Origin: Mycobacterium arosiense ATCC BAA-1401 = DSM 45069 | GTDB lineage: Bacteria; Actinomycetota; Actinomycetes; Mycobacteriales; Mycobacteriaceae | Reading direction: 5' to 3' | DNA length: 64,000 bases | Assembly (NCBI RefSeq): GCF_002086125.1 | Contig: NZ_MVHG01000012.1 | Location: forward strand, 37,401-101,400 | Shown here: positions 48,466 through 57,408 of the stretch, in pieces | How positions within the stretch are numbered: position 1 is the stretch's first letter | Layout: every line of letters begins with the position of its first letter | Notes under the pieces: model-generated | The model's input: only the letters and a program-made list of their open reading frames with translations | Told to the model about the DNA's origin: nothing | The model's database searches: none | Translations under genes and position numbers: made by a program

Positions 48466-49392
48466 ATGGGCTGGTACGTCGCACGCCGGATCGCCGTCAT
48501 GGTGCCCGTCTTTTTGGGTGCGACGCTGCTGATCTACGGCATGGTCTTCCTGCTGCCCGGCGACCCGCTGGCCGCCATCGCGGGGGACCGGCCGCTGACT
48601 CCTGCCGTGGCCGCGGCGCTGCGCGCCCGCTATCACCTGGATGATCCGTTCATCGTGCAGTACCTGCGCTATCTCGGCGGCGTCCTGCACGGCGACCTGG
48701 GCCGCGCCTATTCCGGGTTGCCAGTCAGAGACGTTCTCGCACATGCCTTTCCGGTCACCCTCCGGCTCTCATTGATCGCCCTGGTCGTCGAGGCGGTGCT
48801 GGGCGTCGGATTCGGCGTGATCGCCGGGCTGCGCCAGGGCGGGCTCTTCGACGCGGGCGTGCTGATCACCGGTCTGGTCATCATCGCGATTCCCATCTTC
48901 GTGCTGGGCTTCTTGGCGCAGTTCGTGTTCGGGGTGCGGTTGGGTGTCGCGCCGGTGACGGTCGGGGAGCGGGCGAGCTTCGCGCGGCTGTTGTTACCCG
49001 GAATCGTGCTGGGCTCGGTGTCATTCGCCTACGTGGTGCGGTTGACCCGATCCGCGGTGGCCGCCAACGCGCACGCCGACCACGTGCGCACCGCCACCGC
49101 CAAGGGATTGTCACGGCCGCGGGTGGTGACCGTGCACATCCTGCGCAACTCGCTGATTCCGGTGGTGACCTTCCTGGGCGCGGACCTCGGGGCCTTGATG
49201 GGCGGGGCCATTGTGACGGAGGGCATTTTCAACATCCACGGTGTCGGCGGTGTGCTCTATCAAGCCGTCACCCGCCAAGAGGCTCCCACGGTGGTGTCGA
49301 TCGTGACCGTGCTGGTGCTCATCTATTTGATCACCAACCTGATGGTGGACCTGCTTTACGCGGCGCTGGACCCTCGGATCCGTTATGGCTGA
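48466..49392 (+). CDS. dppB: Dipeptide ABC transporter permease
   Basis: A 308-residue permease with six transmembrane helices and an EAA loop (HVRTATAKGLSRPRVVTVHI, near residue 215) that contacts the ATPase. The N-terminus MGWYVARRIAVMVPVFLGAT is typical of DppB/OppB. It starts two bases after dppA and overlaps dppC by eight. Confidence 0.95.
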   Translation: MGWYVARRIAVMVPVFLGATLLIYGMVFLLPGDPLAAIAGDRPLTPAVAAALRARYHLDDPFIVQYLRYLGGVLHGDLGRAYSGLPVRDVLAHAFPVTLRLSLIALVVEAVLGVGFGVIAGLRQGGLFDAGVLITGLVIIAIPIFVLGFLAQFVFGVRLGVAPVTVGERASFARLLLPGIVLGSVSFAYVVRLTRSAVAANAHADHVRTATAKGLSRPRVVTVHILRNSLIPVVTFLGADLGALMGGAIVTEGIFNIHGVGGVLYQAVTRQEAPTVVSIVTVLVLIYLITNLMVDLLYAALDPRIRYG

Positions 49393-50248
49393 GCACTCCG
49401 GCTTTTGGGGGGAGACCTGGCGGAAACTGCATCGGCGCCCGAAGTTCGTCATCGCCGCCGTGCTGATCCTCGTCATTCTCCTGATCGCGCTGTTCCCCGC
49501 GTTGTTCACTCATGCCGACCCCAGCTATGCCGATCCGAGCCAAAGCTTGCGCGGCCCCTCGGCGGCGCACTGGTTCGGCACCGACCTGCAAGGCCACGAC
49601 ATCTACGCGCGCACCATCTATGGGGCGCGAGCCTCGGTGACGGTCGGGCTGGGCGCGACGCTGTTGGTCTTCGTCGTCGGCGGCGCGCTGGGTGCCCTGG
49701 CCGGTTTCTACGGCGGCTGGCTCGACGCGGTGGTCTCTCGGCTCACCGACGTCTTCTTCGGCCTGCCGCTGCTGCTGGCCGCCATCGTCCTCATGCAGGT
49801 GCTGCACCACCGTACGGTGTGGACGGTGATCGCCATCCTCGCGCTGTTCGGCTGGCCGCAGGTGGCCAGGATCGCCCGCGGCGCGGTGCTCGCGGTGCGG
49901 GCCAGCGACTACGTGCTCGCCGCTAAAGCGTTGGGAATGAGCAGGTTTCAGATCCTGCTGCGACACGCGCTGCCCAATGCGCTCGGTCCGGTGATCGCGG
50001 TGGCCACGATCGCTCTGGGACTGTTCATCGTCACCGAGGCCACGCTGTCCTACCTCGGTGTGGGATTGCCGCCGTCGGTGGTGTCGTGGGGCGGCGACAT
50101 CAACCTCGCCCAGACCCGGCTGCGGGCGGGCTCACCCATCCTGTTCTACCCCGCCGGCGCGCTGGCCATCACCGTGCTGGCATTCATGATGATGGGCGAC
50201 GCGCTGCGCGACGCCCTCGATCCGGCCTCGAGGGCGTGGCGGGCGTGA
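49385..50248 (+). CDS. dppC: Dipeptide ABC transporter permease
   Basis: A 287-residue OppC/DppC permease. An N-terminal helix (VIAAVLILVILLIALFPALF) is followed by the HWFGTDLQGHDIYART segment and an EAA loop (YVLAAKALGMSRFQILLRH). Overlaps dppD by four bases. Confidence 0.95.
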   Translation: MAEHSGFWGETWRKLHRRPKFVIAAVLILVILLIALFPALFTHADPSYADPSQSLRGPSAAHWFGTDLQGHDIYARTIYGARASVTVGLGATLLVFVVGGALGALAGFYGGWLDAVVSRLTDVFFGLPLLLAAIVLMQVLHHRTVWTVIAILALFGWPQVARIARGAVLAVRASDYVLAAKALGMSRFQILLRHALPNALGPVIAVATIALGLFIVTEATLSYLGVGLPPSVVSWGGDINLAQTRLRAGSPILFYPAGALAITVLAFMMMGDALRDALDPASRAWRA

Positions 50249-51840
50249 GCGGCGCGGTGTCGCCGCTGCTGTCGGTCGACGGCCTGGAAGTCAGGTTCGG
50301 TGAACACGCCGCGGTGTGCGGGCTGGATCTGCGCGTGCTGCCCGGCCAGACCGTCGCGGTGGTGGGCGAATCGGGATCGGGCAAATCCACCACCGCCGCC
50401 GCGATCCTCGGGCTGCTTCCCCCCGGCGGGCGAATCACGGGCGGGCGCATCATGTTCGACGGCGTGGACATCTCGACCGCCGATCGTCGAGCGCTTCGCT
50501 CGATCAGGGGGCGGCACATCGGCTACATCCCGCAGGACCCGATGACCAATCTCAACCCGGTGTGGAAGGTCGGCTTCCAGATCCGGGAAGCCTTGCGCGC
50601 CAACACGAGCGATCGGCGGACTCGGCAGCGGGCGGTGGAACTGCTTGCGGCGGCGGGCATGCCGGATCCGGCCCGGCAAGCGGGCCGTTACCCCCATCAG
50701 CTGTCCGGCGGCATGTGTCAACGCGCGCTGATCGCGATCGGGCTGGCGGGGCGGCCACGGCTGCTCATCGCCGACGAGCCGACCTCCGCGCTCGACGTCA
50801 CGGTGCAGCGGCAGGTGCTCGACCACCTTGCGCACCTCACCGCCGAACTCGGTACCGCGCTGCTGCTGATCACCCACGATCTGGCGCTGGCCGCCGAACG
50901 GGCCGAACACGTGGTCGTCGTCCACCGCGGGGTCGTGGTGGAATCCGGTGCGGCACAGTCCATCCTGCGCATACCACAGCACGAGTACACCCGGCGGTTG
51001 GTGGCCGCGGCTCCATCGCTGACGCGCCGGAGCCGGCCGGCTTCCACCCGGACCGACGACATCCTCGTCGCTTCGGATCTCACCAAGGTCTATCGGGAGT
51101 CACATGGGGCGCCGTGGCGGCATCGCGAATTGCGTGCCGTCGACGCGGTGTCGTTTCGGCTGCGCCGCGCGAGCACACTGGCCATTGCCGGTGGGTCGGG
51201 CTCGGGAAAATCGACTGTGGCCCGCATGGTGCTGGGCCTGCTCCAACCGACCTCGGGCACCGTCGCTTTTGACGGCACCCCGATCGACGACGCAATGCCC
51301 CGGGACAAGCAGCTGGCCTTCCGCCGCCGCGTACAGCCGGTGTTCCAAAACCCTTACAGCAGCTTGGATCCCATGTACTCGGTGTTTCGCGCGATCGAGG
51401 AGCCGCTGCGCATCCACCGCGTCGGTGACCGCAGGCAACGCGCACAAGCGGTGCACGACCTCGTCGACCAGGTGGCGCTGCCATCGTCGGTGCTGGACCG
51501 GTTGCCGCGCGAGCTGTCGGGCGGGCAACGGCAGCGGGTGGCCATCGCCCGGGCGCTGGCGTTGCGGCCCGACGTGCTGGTGTGCGACGAGGCGGTGTCG
51601 GCGCTCGACGTCTTGGTTCAGGCGCAGATACTCGATTTGCTAACCGAGCTGCAGGCCGAACTCGGGTTGGCCTATCTGTTCATCAGCCATGACCTGGCGG
51701 TGATCCGGCAGATCGCCGATGACGTTCTGGTGATGCGGTCGGGCCGCGTGGTGGAGCACGCGCCCACCGAGGAACTGTTCAGCGACCCCAAGCACGAATA
51801 CACCCGGCAGTTGCTGGATGCGATCCCGCGCCTGCGGTGA
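50245..51840 (+). CDS. dppD: Dipeptide ABC transporter, fused double ATPase
   Basis: A 531-residue protein with two complete ABC ATPase domains, equivalent to fused DppD-DppF. First domain: Walker A GESGSGKST, signature LSGGM, Walker B LLIADEPTSALD. Second: GGSGSGKST, LSGGQRQR and VLVCDEAVSALD. The GTG overlaps the dppC stop (GTGA). Confidence 0.95.
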   Translation: MSGAVSPLLSVDGLEVRFGEHAAVCGLDLRVLPGQTVAVVGESGSGKSTTAAAILGLLPPGGRITGGRIMFDGVDISTADRRALRSIRGRHIGYIPQDPMTNLNPVWKVGFQIREALRANTSDRRTRQRAVELLAAAGMPDPARQAGRYPHQLSGGMCQRALIAIGLAGRPRLLIADEPTSALDVTVQRQVLDHLAHLTAELGTALLLITHDLALAAERAEHVVVVHRGVVVESGAAQSILRIPQHEYTRRLVAAAPSLTRRSRPASTRTDDILVASDLTKVYRESHGAPWRHRELRAVDAVSFRLRRASTLAIAGGSGSGKSTVARMVLGLLQPTSGTVAFDGTPIDDAMPRDKQLAFRRRVQPVFQNPYSSLDPMYSVFRAIEEPLRIHRVGDRRQRAQAVHDLVDQVALPSSVLDRLPRELSGGQRQRVAIARALALRPDVLVCDEAVSALDVLVQAQILDLLTELQAELGLAYLFISHDLAVIRQIADDVLVMRSGRVVEHAPTEELFSDPKHEYTRQLLDAIPRLR

Positions 51841-51866
51841 AGCCGGCGGGGATAGGTTGTGAGGTT

Positions 51867-52625
51867 GTGACCGCAGATCCGCTGGCCCCCCTGATGGAGC
51901 TGCCCGGCGTCGCCGAGGCCAGTGACCGCGCCCGTGAAGCGTTGGGCCGTGCCCACCGGCACCGTGCCAACCTGCGTGGCTGGCGCGTGACGGCCGCCGA
52001 GGCGGCGCTGCGGGCGGCGCGCGCGTCCTCGGTTCTGGACGGCGGTCCCGTTCGCCTGGAGGATCTCGCCGACGCCGGGCAGGTCAGTGACCCGGTGTTC
52101 GCGGGCGCGCTCCGGGTGGCCCAGGCGCTCGAGGGCGGCGAAGGGCCCGTCGTGGCCATCTGGCGGCGGGCACCGCTGCAGGCGCTGGCCCGCCTGCACG
52201 TGCTGGCCGCGGCCGAGCAGGTCGACGACGAGCGGCTGGGCCGCCCGCGCGCCGATGCCGGCGTGGGGCCGCGACTGGAGTTGTTGGCCGACTTGGTCAA
52301 CGGGCGAACCCAGGTGCCGGCGCCGGTGCTGGCCGCCGTCGCCCACGGCGAGCTGCTGACGCTTAAGCCGTTCGGCAGCTCCGACGGTGTCGTGGCCCGC
52401 GCGGTGTCGAGGTTGGTGACCATCGCCAGCGGGCTGGACCCACACGGGCTGGGCGTGCCCGAGGTCAGCTGGATGCGTCAACCCGCCGCGTATCGCGACG
52501 CCGCGCAGGGATTCGCCGACGGCAGGCCCGAGGGTGTAGGGGCCTGGCTGGTTCTGTGTTGCCGGGCGACGAAAGCCGGTGCGCAGGAGGCTTTGTCGAT
52601 CGCCGACGCAATGTCGAACAAGTAG
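51867..52625 (+). CDS. Conserved protein (Rv3662c-like), Fic-domain-related N-terminus
   Basis: A 252-residue, mostly helical protein. The segment WRVTAAEAALRAARASSVLDGG resembles the N-terminal substrate-recognition helix of Fic-type proteins, but no HPFxxGNG motif is present, so AMPylation activity is not supported. A GTG at 51837 that overlaps the dppD stop is an alternative start and would couple it to the dpp operon. Function unknown. Confidence 0.75.
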   Translation: MTADPLAPLMELPGVAEASDRAREALGRAHRHRANLRGWRVTAAEAALRAARASSVLDGGPVRLEDLADAGQVSDPVFAGALRVAQALEGGEGPVVAIWRRAPLQALARLHVLAAAEQVDDERLGRPRADAGVGPRLELLADLVNGRTQVPAPVLAAVAHGELLTLKPFGSSDGVVARAVSRLVTIASGLDPHGLGVPEVSWMRQPAAYRDAAQGFADGRPEGVGAWLVLCCRATKAGAQEALSIADAMSNK

Positions 52626-52657
52626 CTGACCGGTTACCGAAGTCGGGAAAACGGTCA

Positions 52658-52706
52658 CGAAAAGGTAGAGCGGGCGACGTTCCGAATGTTCGGTCCGCCG
52701 CCCGCT
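52658..52706 (-). terminator. Intrinsic terminator of the Ms1-like RNA
   Basis: On the minus strand, AGCGGGCG pairs with CGCCCGCT (8 bp) around an inner hairpin CCGAA-CA-TTCGG, followed by CTACCTTTTC. The T-run and strong stem make it a good Rho-independent terminator between convergent Rv3662c- and Rv3661-like genes. Confidence 0.75.
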
Positions 52707-52970
52707 AGCACGGGACCCGGTTACCAAGCGTGCATCTCGGGCTGCGTGGGTTGGCCTCGGCGATCTCACGACGCTTATGGTTGCAACCCCACCCAAAGGG
52801 CCGTCGACACCTTCCGCATTTTCGCAATCTCGCAGGCCCGCAACACTTCTGCCATCTTCGCGGCTATGACTTTGCGTGGGTGCCGGGCACCGTGCTGGGC
52901 GCCCGGGTCGGGAGGACGAACCTTCTCTTCCGGCTCGACCTTGGCCTCACCGGGCTTCCGTGGTTCCTTT
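52658..52970 (-). ncRNA. Ms1/MTS2823-like 6S-type small RNA
   Basis: The interval downstream of the Rv3661-like gene is the place of MTS2823 in M. tuberculosis (Ms1 in M. smegmatis), an abundant ~300-nt RNA that binds core RNA polymerase. Here a -10-like TCTAGT at 52981-52976 (minus strand) would start a transcript near 52970 and the terminator at 52658-52706 would end it, giving about 313 nt. No credible protein gene lies in the gap. The identification rests on position, size and signals, not on alignment. Confidence 0.7.
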
Positions 52971-53047
52971 GTACTACTAGACCCTTAGCGCGGCAAGGCC
53001 CAATTGCGAAGGAAATCCCATGGCCCGACGGGCCTGTTGCTGGGTCG

Positions 53048-53905
53048 CTAAAGAGCGTAGCGGCGCAACAATGAATAGGTCACCGCGCCGGCGGCCAGGG
53101 CGCTGATGCCCACCGCGGCCGTCGTGGCGATCGCGGCACCGGAGGGCGCGGGAATGCGGTCGCGCAGGGACACCGGCCGGGAGAACGAGATCACGGGCCA
53201 GCCGCGCTCCAGGGCCTCCCTACGCAATCCGCGATCGGGATTGACCACGCTGGGGTGGCCGACGGCCTCAAGCATCGGCAGGTCGGTGATCGAATCGGAA
53301 TAGGCGTAGCAGTGTTCCAGCGGGTAGCCCTCGCGCGCGGCGAGCTCGCGGATCGCCTGCACCTTGCCCTCGCCGTAGCAGTAGAAGGCGATCTCGCCGG
53401 TGTACCGACCGTCCTCGACGACCATCCGGGTGGCCATCGCGTGGGTGGCGCCGAGCGCGCGGGCGATGGGGGCGACGATTTCTTCCCCGGAGGCCGAAAC
53501 CACCACGACGTCACGCCCGCACAACTTGTGGGCCGCGATGAGGTCGGCGGCTTCGGCGAACACCAGCGGAGTCACGATGTCGTGCAGCGTCTCGTTGACG
53601 ATCGACTTGACCTGCTCGACGTCCCAGCCGGTGCACATGTTGGTCATGTGGGCGCGCATCCGATCCATCTGGTCATGATCAGCACCGGAGAGCAGATAGA
53701 TGAACTGCGCGTAGCTGGACTTGAGCACGGCGCGCCGGTTGAGCAGGCCCTGGTTGAAAAACGGTTTGCTGAAGGCCAGCGTGCTGGACTTGGCGATGAT
53801 CGTCTTATCCAGGTCGAAAAAGGCCGCCGTGCGGGCATGGGAAGCGGTGGTTGACGCCGATTGCTCCGAGGCCGACTGCTCCGCGGTGGGGTCGAAGACG
53901 GTCAC
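53048..53905 (-). CDS. HAD-IB phosphatase, SerB/RicT-like (Rv3661-like)
   Basis: A 285-residue HAD-IB hydrolase. Motif I is AFFDLDKTIIAKSS (near residue 28), the motif II Ser lies in VVVSASGEE, and motif IV is YAYSDSITDLPML. A hydrophobic C-terminal segment (AAIATTAAVGISALAAGAVTY) suggests a membrane tail. Substrate unknown. It is bracketed by two small RNAs. GTG start at 53905. Confidence 0.88.
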   Translation of the reverse strand: MTVFDPTAEQSASEQSASTTASHARTAAFFDLDKTIIAKSSTLAFSKPFFNQGLLNRRAVLKSSYAQFIYLLSGADHDQMDRMRAHMTNMCTGWDVEQVKSIVNETLHDIVTPLVFAEAADLIAAHKLCGRDVVVVSASGEEIVAPIARALGATHAMATRMVVEDGRYTGEIAFYCYGEGKVQAIRELAAREGYPLEHCYAYSDSITDLPMLEAVGHPSVVNPDRGLRREALERGWPVISFSRPVSLRDRIPAPSGAAIATTAAVGISALAAGAVTYSLLRRYAL

Positions 53906-54032
53906 GGACCTAGCATAGGTCGCCGGTGCGGCACGGCCGCGATCCCGCACCGGAAATGGCCGCTCAGGGGGTTCGGGATCGGTGTGGAGCGGTATTTACG
54001 CGGCTCAAGCTGCTTTTCCGGAAAATGATCTC

Positions 54033-54063
54033 TTGCGTTACTCCGGCTTGTCATGTGTATAGT
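54033..54063 (+). promoter_or_regulatory. Promoter of the 6C RNA
   Basis: TTGCGT (54033-54038) and TATAGT (54058-54063) are 19 bases apart and would start transcription near 54070, just before the first 6C stem. The spacing is slightly long; the -10 is strong. Confidence 0.6.
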
Positions 54064-54069
54064 AAGCAT

Positions 54070-54166
54070 TACTCGGCCTGAGCCGAGGGTGTATCAGCCC
54101 GACCCCCCGGGGCTGATGCACGACGACCCTCGCCTCCTCCCCCCCTGGCGGGGGTCGTCCCTTTTC
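54070..54166 (+). ncRNA. 6C small RNA (B11-like)
   Basis: Two hairpins with C-rich loops define the actinobacterial 6C RNA. Hairpin 1: ATCAGCCC (54093-54100), loop GACCCCCCG, GGGCTGAT (54110-54117). Hairpin 2: GACGACCC (54122-54129), a C-rich loop with seven consecutive C, GGGTCGTC (54152-54159), followed by CCTTTTC, so it doubles as a terminator. Position between Rv3661- and Rv3660c-like genes matches M. tuberculosis B11 (ncRv13660c), which regulates growth and division genes by C-loop pairing. Confidence 0.93.
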
Positions 54167-54343
54167 TAGGGTCAGTTTTCCGCGCTTCGGGGTGCCGGGC
54201 GCGGCTCTCGGTGCGTTGCGGGAAGCACGTCCATCGTCGCTGGCGGCGTCGCCCCACGACGCGTTTGTGCACACTCGCGTCTCTATCCACAAATCCGCAT
54301 TTGGGACTGTTGTGCCAAGGTCACCGCCCCGCACAGTGGTCGG

Positions 54344-55435
54344 GTGACCAGCGTTTCCGGAGCCGATGCAGCGGGGGTGTTGGCGGTAGTGGCGGACCCC
54401 GACCTGCGCGCGGAGTTGGACCGGGTGGCCGCGGCCGCCGGCGTTCGCGTGGTGTACGCCGGCGACGCGTCTCCGGTCAGCCGCAAGACGTGGGCCGCGG
54501 CCGCGGCCGTCGTGCTGGACGCGCGGTCGGCGGCCCGCTGCGAACGATGGGCGCTGCCGCGTCGCGATCACGTGACCGTGCTGACCCCGGCCCAACCCGA
54601 GACGGCGACGTGGGCGGCCGCCGTCGGGGTCGGGGCCGGGCACGTGTTGCGGCTGCCCGGGCAGGAAGCGGAGTTGGTAGGCGCGCTCGCCGAGGCCGCC
54701 GAATCCGCGCGCGACGACGGGTCGCGTGGCCACGCGGTCGCCGTCATCGGGGGCTGCGGTGGAGCGGGCGCTTCCTCGCTCGCGGTCGCCCTGGCCCAGG
54801 CCGCCGCCGACGCGCTGTTGGTGGACCTCGACCCGTGGGGTGGGGGCCTGGACTTGTTGCTGGGCCGCGAATCCGCCCCGGGGTTGCGCTGGCCGGACCT
54901 CGCGTTGCAGGGCGGACGGCTCCACTGGTCGGCCGTCCGCGATGCACTGCCACGCCACCGTGGAGTCAGCGTGCTGTCCGGCACTCGCCGCGACTACGAG
55001 TTGGAAGCCGCGCCGGTGCACGCCATCATCGACGCCGGCCGGCGCGGGGCGGTCAGCGTCATCTGCGACCTTCCCCGTCGTTTCACCGACGCGACCCAAG
55101 CCGCGCTGAGCGCCGCCGATCTGGTCGTGGTCATCAGTCGCTGTGACGTGCGCGCGTGCGCGGCGACCGGGGCGTTGGCCCCGGTGTTGGCCTCCGTCAA
55201 TCCCAATGTCGGCCTGGTGGTGCGCGGCCCGTCGCCTGGAGGATTGCGAGCGGCCGAGATCGCCGATATCGCCGGATTGCCGTTGCTGGCGGCGATCAAA
55301 GCGCAGCCGCACCTCGCCGAACAGGCCGACCGTGGCGGCCTGCGGCTGGGGCGACGCTCGGCGCTCGCCGTGGCGGCCGGCCAGGTGCTCGCCGTGCTGC
55401 CACCGGCCGGCACGCGAAAGGGCAAGGCGGCGTGA
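54344..55435 (+). CDS. ssd: Septum-site-determining/CpaE-like protein (Rv3660c-like)
   Basis: A 363-residue MinD/CpaE-related protein. An N-terminal receiver-like segment (residues about 10-115) precedes a deviant P-loop ATPase domain (IGGCGGAGASSLAVALA, near residue 137; LVDLDPWGGGLD). Rv3660c (Ssd) inhibits septum formation in M. tuberculosis. CpaE-like proteins also localise Tad secretion machinery, fitting its place ahead of tadA. The GTG start follows the 6C RNA by about 180 bases. Confidence 0.88.
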   Translation: MTSVSGADAAGVLAVVADPDLRAELDRVAAAAGVRVVYAGDASPVSRKTWAAAAAVVLDARSAARCERWALPRRDHVTVLTPAQPETATWAAAVGVGAGHVLRLPGQEAELVGALAEAAESARDDGSRGHAVAVIGGCGGAGASSLAVALAQAAADALLVDLDPWGGGLDLLLGRESAPGLRWPDLALQGGRLHWSAVRDALPRHRGVSVLSGTRRDYELEAAPVHAIIDAGRRGAVSVICDLPRRFTDATQAALSAADLVVVISRCDVRACAATGALAPVLASVNPNVGLVVRGPSPGGLRAAEIADIAGLPLLAAIKAQPHLAEQADRGGLRLGRRSALAVAAGQVLAVLPPAGTRKGKAA

Positions 55436-56595
55436 GCGGTTCGCTGATCGAACGGGTCCGCGAGCGGCTGGCCGGCGAGGCCGGCCCGCTCGCACCGGCG
55501 GTGGTGGCCGCGGCCATCCGGGCCGAGTCCGGCGGGATGCTCGGAGACACCGAGGTGCTGGCCAATCTCCGGGTGTTGCAGACCGAGCTGACCGGCGCCG
55601 GCCTCCTCGATCCGCTGCTCTGCGCGGACGGGACGACCGACGTCCTGGTCACCGCCCCGGATGCGGTGTGGGTGGACGACGGCACCGGTCTGCGGCGCAG
55701 CGAGATTCGCTTCCCCGACGAGGCGGCGGTGCGGCGGTTGGCGCAGCGGCTGGCGCTGGCCGCCGGCCGCCGTCTGGACGACGCGCAGCCCTGGGTGGAT
55801 GGCGAATTGACCGGCATCGGCGCCGGCGGGCTCGCGGTGCGGCTGCACGCGGTGTTGCCGCCGGTGGCCGCCGGGGGCACCTGCCTTTCGCTGCGGGTCC
55901 TGCGGCCGGCCACCCAGGACTTGTCGGCCCTTATCGCCGCCGGGGCGATCGAGCCCGCGGGGGCCGCCCTGGTCACCGACATCATCGACGCCCGGTTGGC
56001 GTTCCTGGTCAGCGGTGGCACCGGCGCGGGCAAGACGACACTGCTCGCCGCGATGCTGGGCGCGGTATCGCCGGCCGAACGGATCGTCTGCGTCGAGGAC
56101 GCTTCGGAGCTCGCGCCGCGGCACCCACACCTGGTGAAGCTGGTCGCGCGCTGCGCCAACATCGAAGGCGTTGGCGAGATTCCGGTCCGCCAGCTGGTCC
56201 GGCAGGCGCTGCGGATGCGGCCCGACCGCATCGTGGTCGGCGAGGTCAGGGGCGCCGAGGTGGTGGATTTGCTGGCCGCGCTGAACACCGGCCACGACGG
56301 CGGCGCCGGCACCGTGCACGCCAACAATCCCGGCGAGGTGCCCGCCCGCTTGGAGGCGTTGGGGGCGCTCGGCGGCCTCGATCGGGCCGCACTGCACAGC
56401 CAGCTCGCCGCCGCCGTGCAGGTGCTGCTGCACGTCGAGCGCGACCGTGCCGGCCGGCGACGACTCGGCGAAATCGCTGCGCTGCAACACGATCGAGGCC
56501 AGGTGCGGGCGGTCACCGTGTGGCATGCGGATCGCGGCATGACCGACGCCGCCCCGCAACTGCAGCGCCTGTTGCGCGGCAGGATGCCGGCATGA
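55432..56595 (+). CDS. tadA: Tad/Flp pilus secretion ATPase
   Basis: A 387-residue type II/IV secretion ATPase of the CpaF/TadA class. Walker A is SGGTGAGKTTLLAAML (near residue 198), the Asp box CVEDASEL, Walker B RMRPDRIVVGEVRG, and His box TGHDGGAGTVHANN. Shorter than Gram-negative TadA at the N-terminus, as in mycobacterial Rv3659c. GTG start overlaps the ssd stop. Confidence 0.94.
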   Translation: MSGSLIERVRERLAGEAGPLAPAVVAAAIRAESGGMLGDTEVLANLRVLQTELTGAGLLDPLLCADGTTDVLVTAPDAVWVDDGTGLRRSEIRFPDEAAVRRLAQRLALAAGRRLDDAQPWVDGELTGIGAGGLAVRLHAVLPPVAAGGTCLSLRVLRPATQDLSALIAAGAIEPAGAALVTDIIDARLAFLVSGGTGAGKTTLLAAMLGAVSPAERIVCVEDASELAPRHPHLVKLVARCANIEGVGEIPVRQLVRQALRMRPDRIVVGEVRGAEVVDLLAALNTGHDGGAGTVHANNPGEVPARLEALGALGGLDRAALHSQLAAAVQVLLHVERDRAGRRRLGEIAALQHDRGQVRAVTVWHADRGMTDAAPQLQRLLRGRMPA

Positions 56596-57389
56596 ACGGC
56601 CCACTGGCGGGCGCGCTGCTGCTGGCGTTCGCACTCATCGTCGCCCCGCCCTCGCCGCGACGAAGACTGCCGGCCGCACGGCACCGGCGGCCGCCGGCGG
56701 TCGGGATGCGGGAGGCGGGCTGCACGGCCGCCGGTATCTTCTGCGTCGCCGCCATCGCGCTGCCGCCGACCACCGTGCTGTGCCTGGCGGTCGTCGGGGC
56801 GACCGCGCTGCTGCGCTATCGACGCAGCCGGCGTATCCGGCGCGCGACGGCCGAGGGTCGCGCGCTGCACACCGCGCTCGAGGTGCTCGTCGGTGAGTTG
56901 CGGGCCGGCTCGCATCCGGTGCGTGCGTTCTGCGTCGCCGCCGACGACAGCGCCGGCGCGGTTGCGGTGTCGCTGCGTTCGGTGGCGGCGCGGGCCCGCC
57001 TGGGTGCCGACGTCGCGGCCGGCCTGGCCGCCGCGGGCCGCGCCTCGGCGCTGCCCGGCCATTGGGAGCGCCTGGCGCTGTGCTGGCGACTGGCCAGTGA
57101 CAACGGGCTGGGCATAGCCACCCTGATGCGCGCCGCCCAACGCGATATCGCTGAGCGGCAACGGTTCTCGGACCGGGTGACCTCGAGCATGGCCGGCGCC
57201 CGCGCGACCGCGGCGATACTGGCCGCGCTGCCCGCAGTCGGTGTGCTGTTGGGCCAGCTGATCGGGGCCCAGCCCCTGGGCTTTTTGCTGGGCGGGCGCG
57301 CGGGCGGCTGGTTGTTGCTCATCGGCTCGACGCTGGCCTGCGCGGGTCTGCTGTGGTCGGACCGCATCGCCGATCGGGTCGCGTCGTGA
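56592..57389 (+). CDS. tadB: TadB-like pilus assembly membrane protein
   Basis: A 265-residue type II secretion F-domain protein (Rv3658c-like). Hydrophobic helices lie near residues 5-18, 45-75 and two at the C-terminus (residues about 200-255); the cytosolic F domain sits between (ELRAGSHPVRAFCVAA). Forms the inner-membrane platform with TadC. ATG overlaps the tadA stop. Confidence 0.88.
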   Translation: MNGPLAGALLLAFALIVAPPSPRRRLPAARHRRPPAVGMREAGCTAAGIFCVAAIALPPTTVLCLAVVGATALLRYRRSRRIRRATAEGRALHTALEVLVGELRAGSHPVRAFCVAADDSAGAVAVSLRSVAARARLGADVAAGLAAAGRASALPGHWERLALCWRLASDNGLGIATLMRAAQRDIAERQRFSDRVTSSMAGARATAAILAALPAVGVLLGQLIGAQPLGFLLGGRAGGWLLLIGSTLACAGLLWSDRIADRVAS

Positions 57390-57408
57390 ACCGATCGCGT
57401 CGCGGCGC

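Larger units (their letters stand above)
53906..54343. other. Intergenic region holding the 6C RNA
   Basis: About 440 bases between divergent genes. The first part contains the 6C RNA promoter, 54070-54166 the RNA itself, and the remainder (about 54167-54343) the leader of the ssd gene, where no further element is apparent. Confidence 0.6.

Noticed and set aside
51867..52625. A functional Fic AMPylator
   Set aside because: Only an N-terminal helix resembles Fic proteins; the catalytic HPFxxGNG motif is absent.
52686..52988. A 100-codon plus-strand frame between Rv3662c- and Rv3661-like genes
   Set aside because: Cys/Ser/Gly-rich, no ribosome site, and it lies opposite the predicted Ms1-like RNA.
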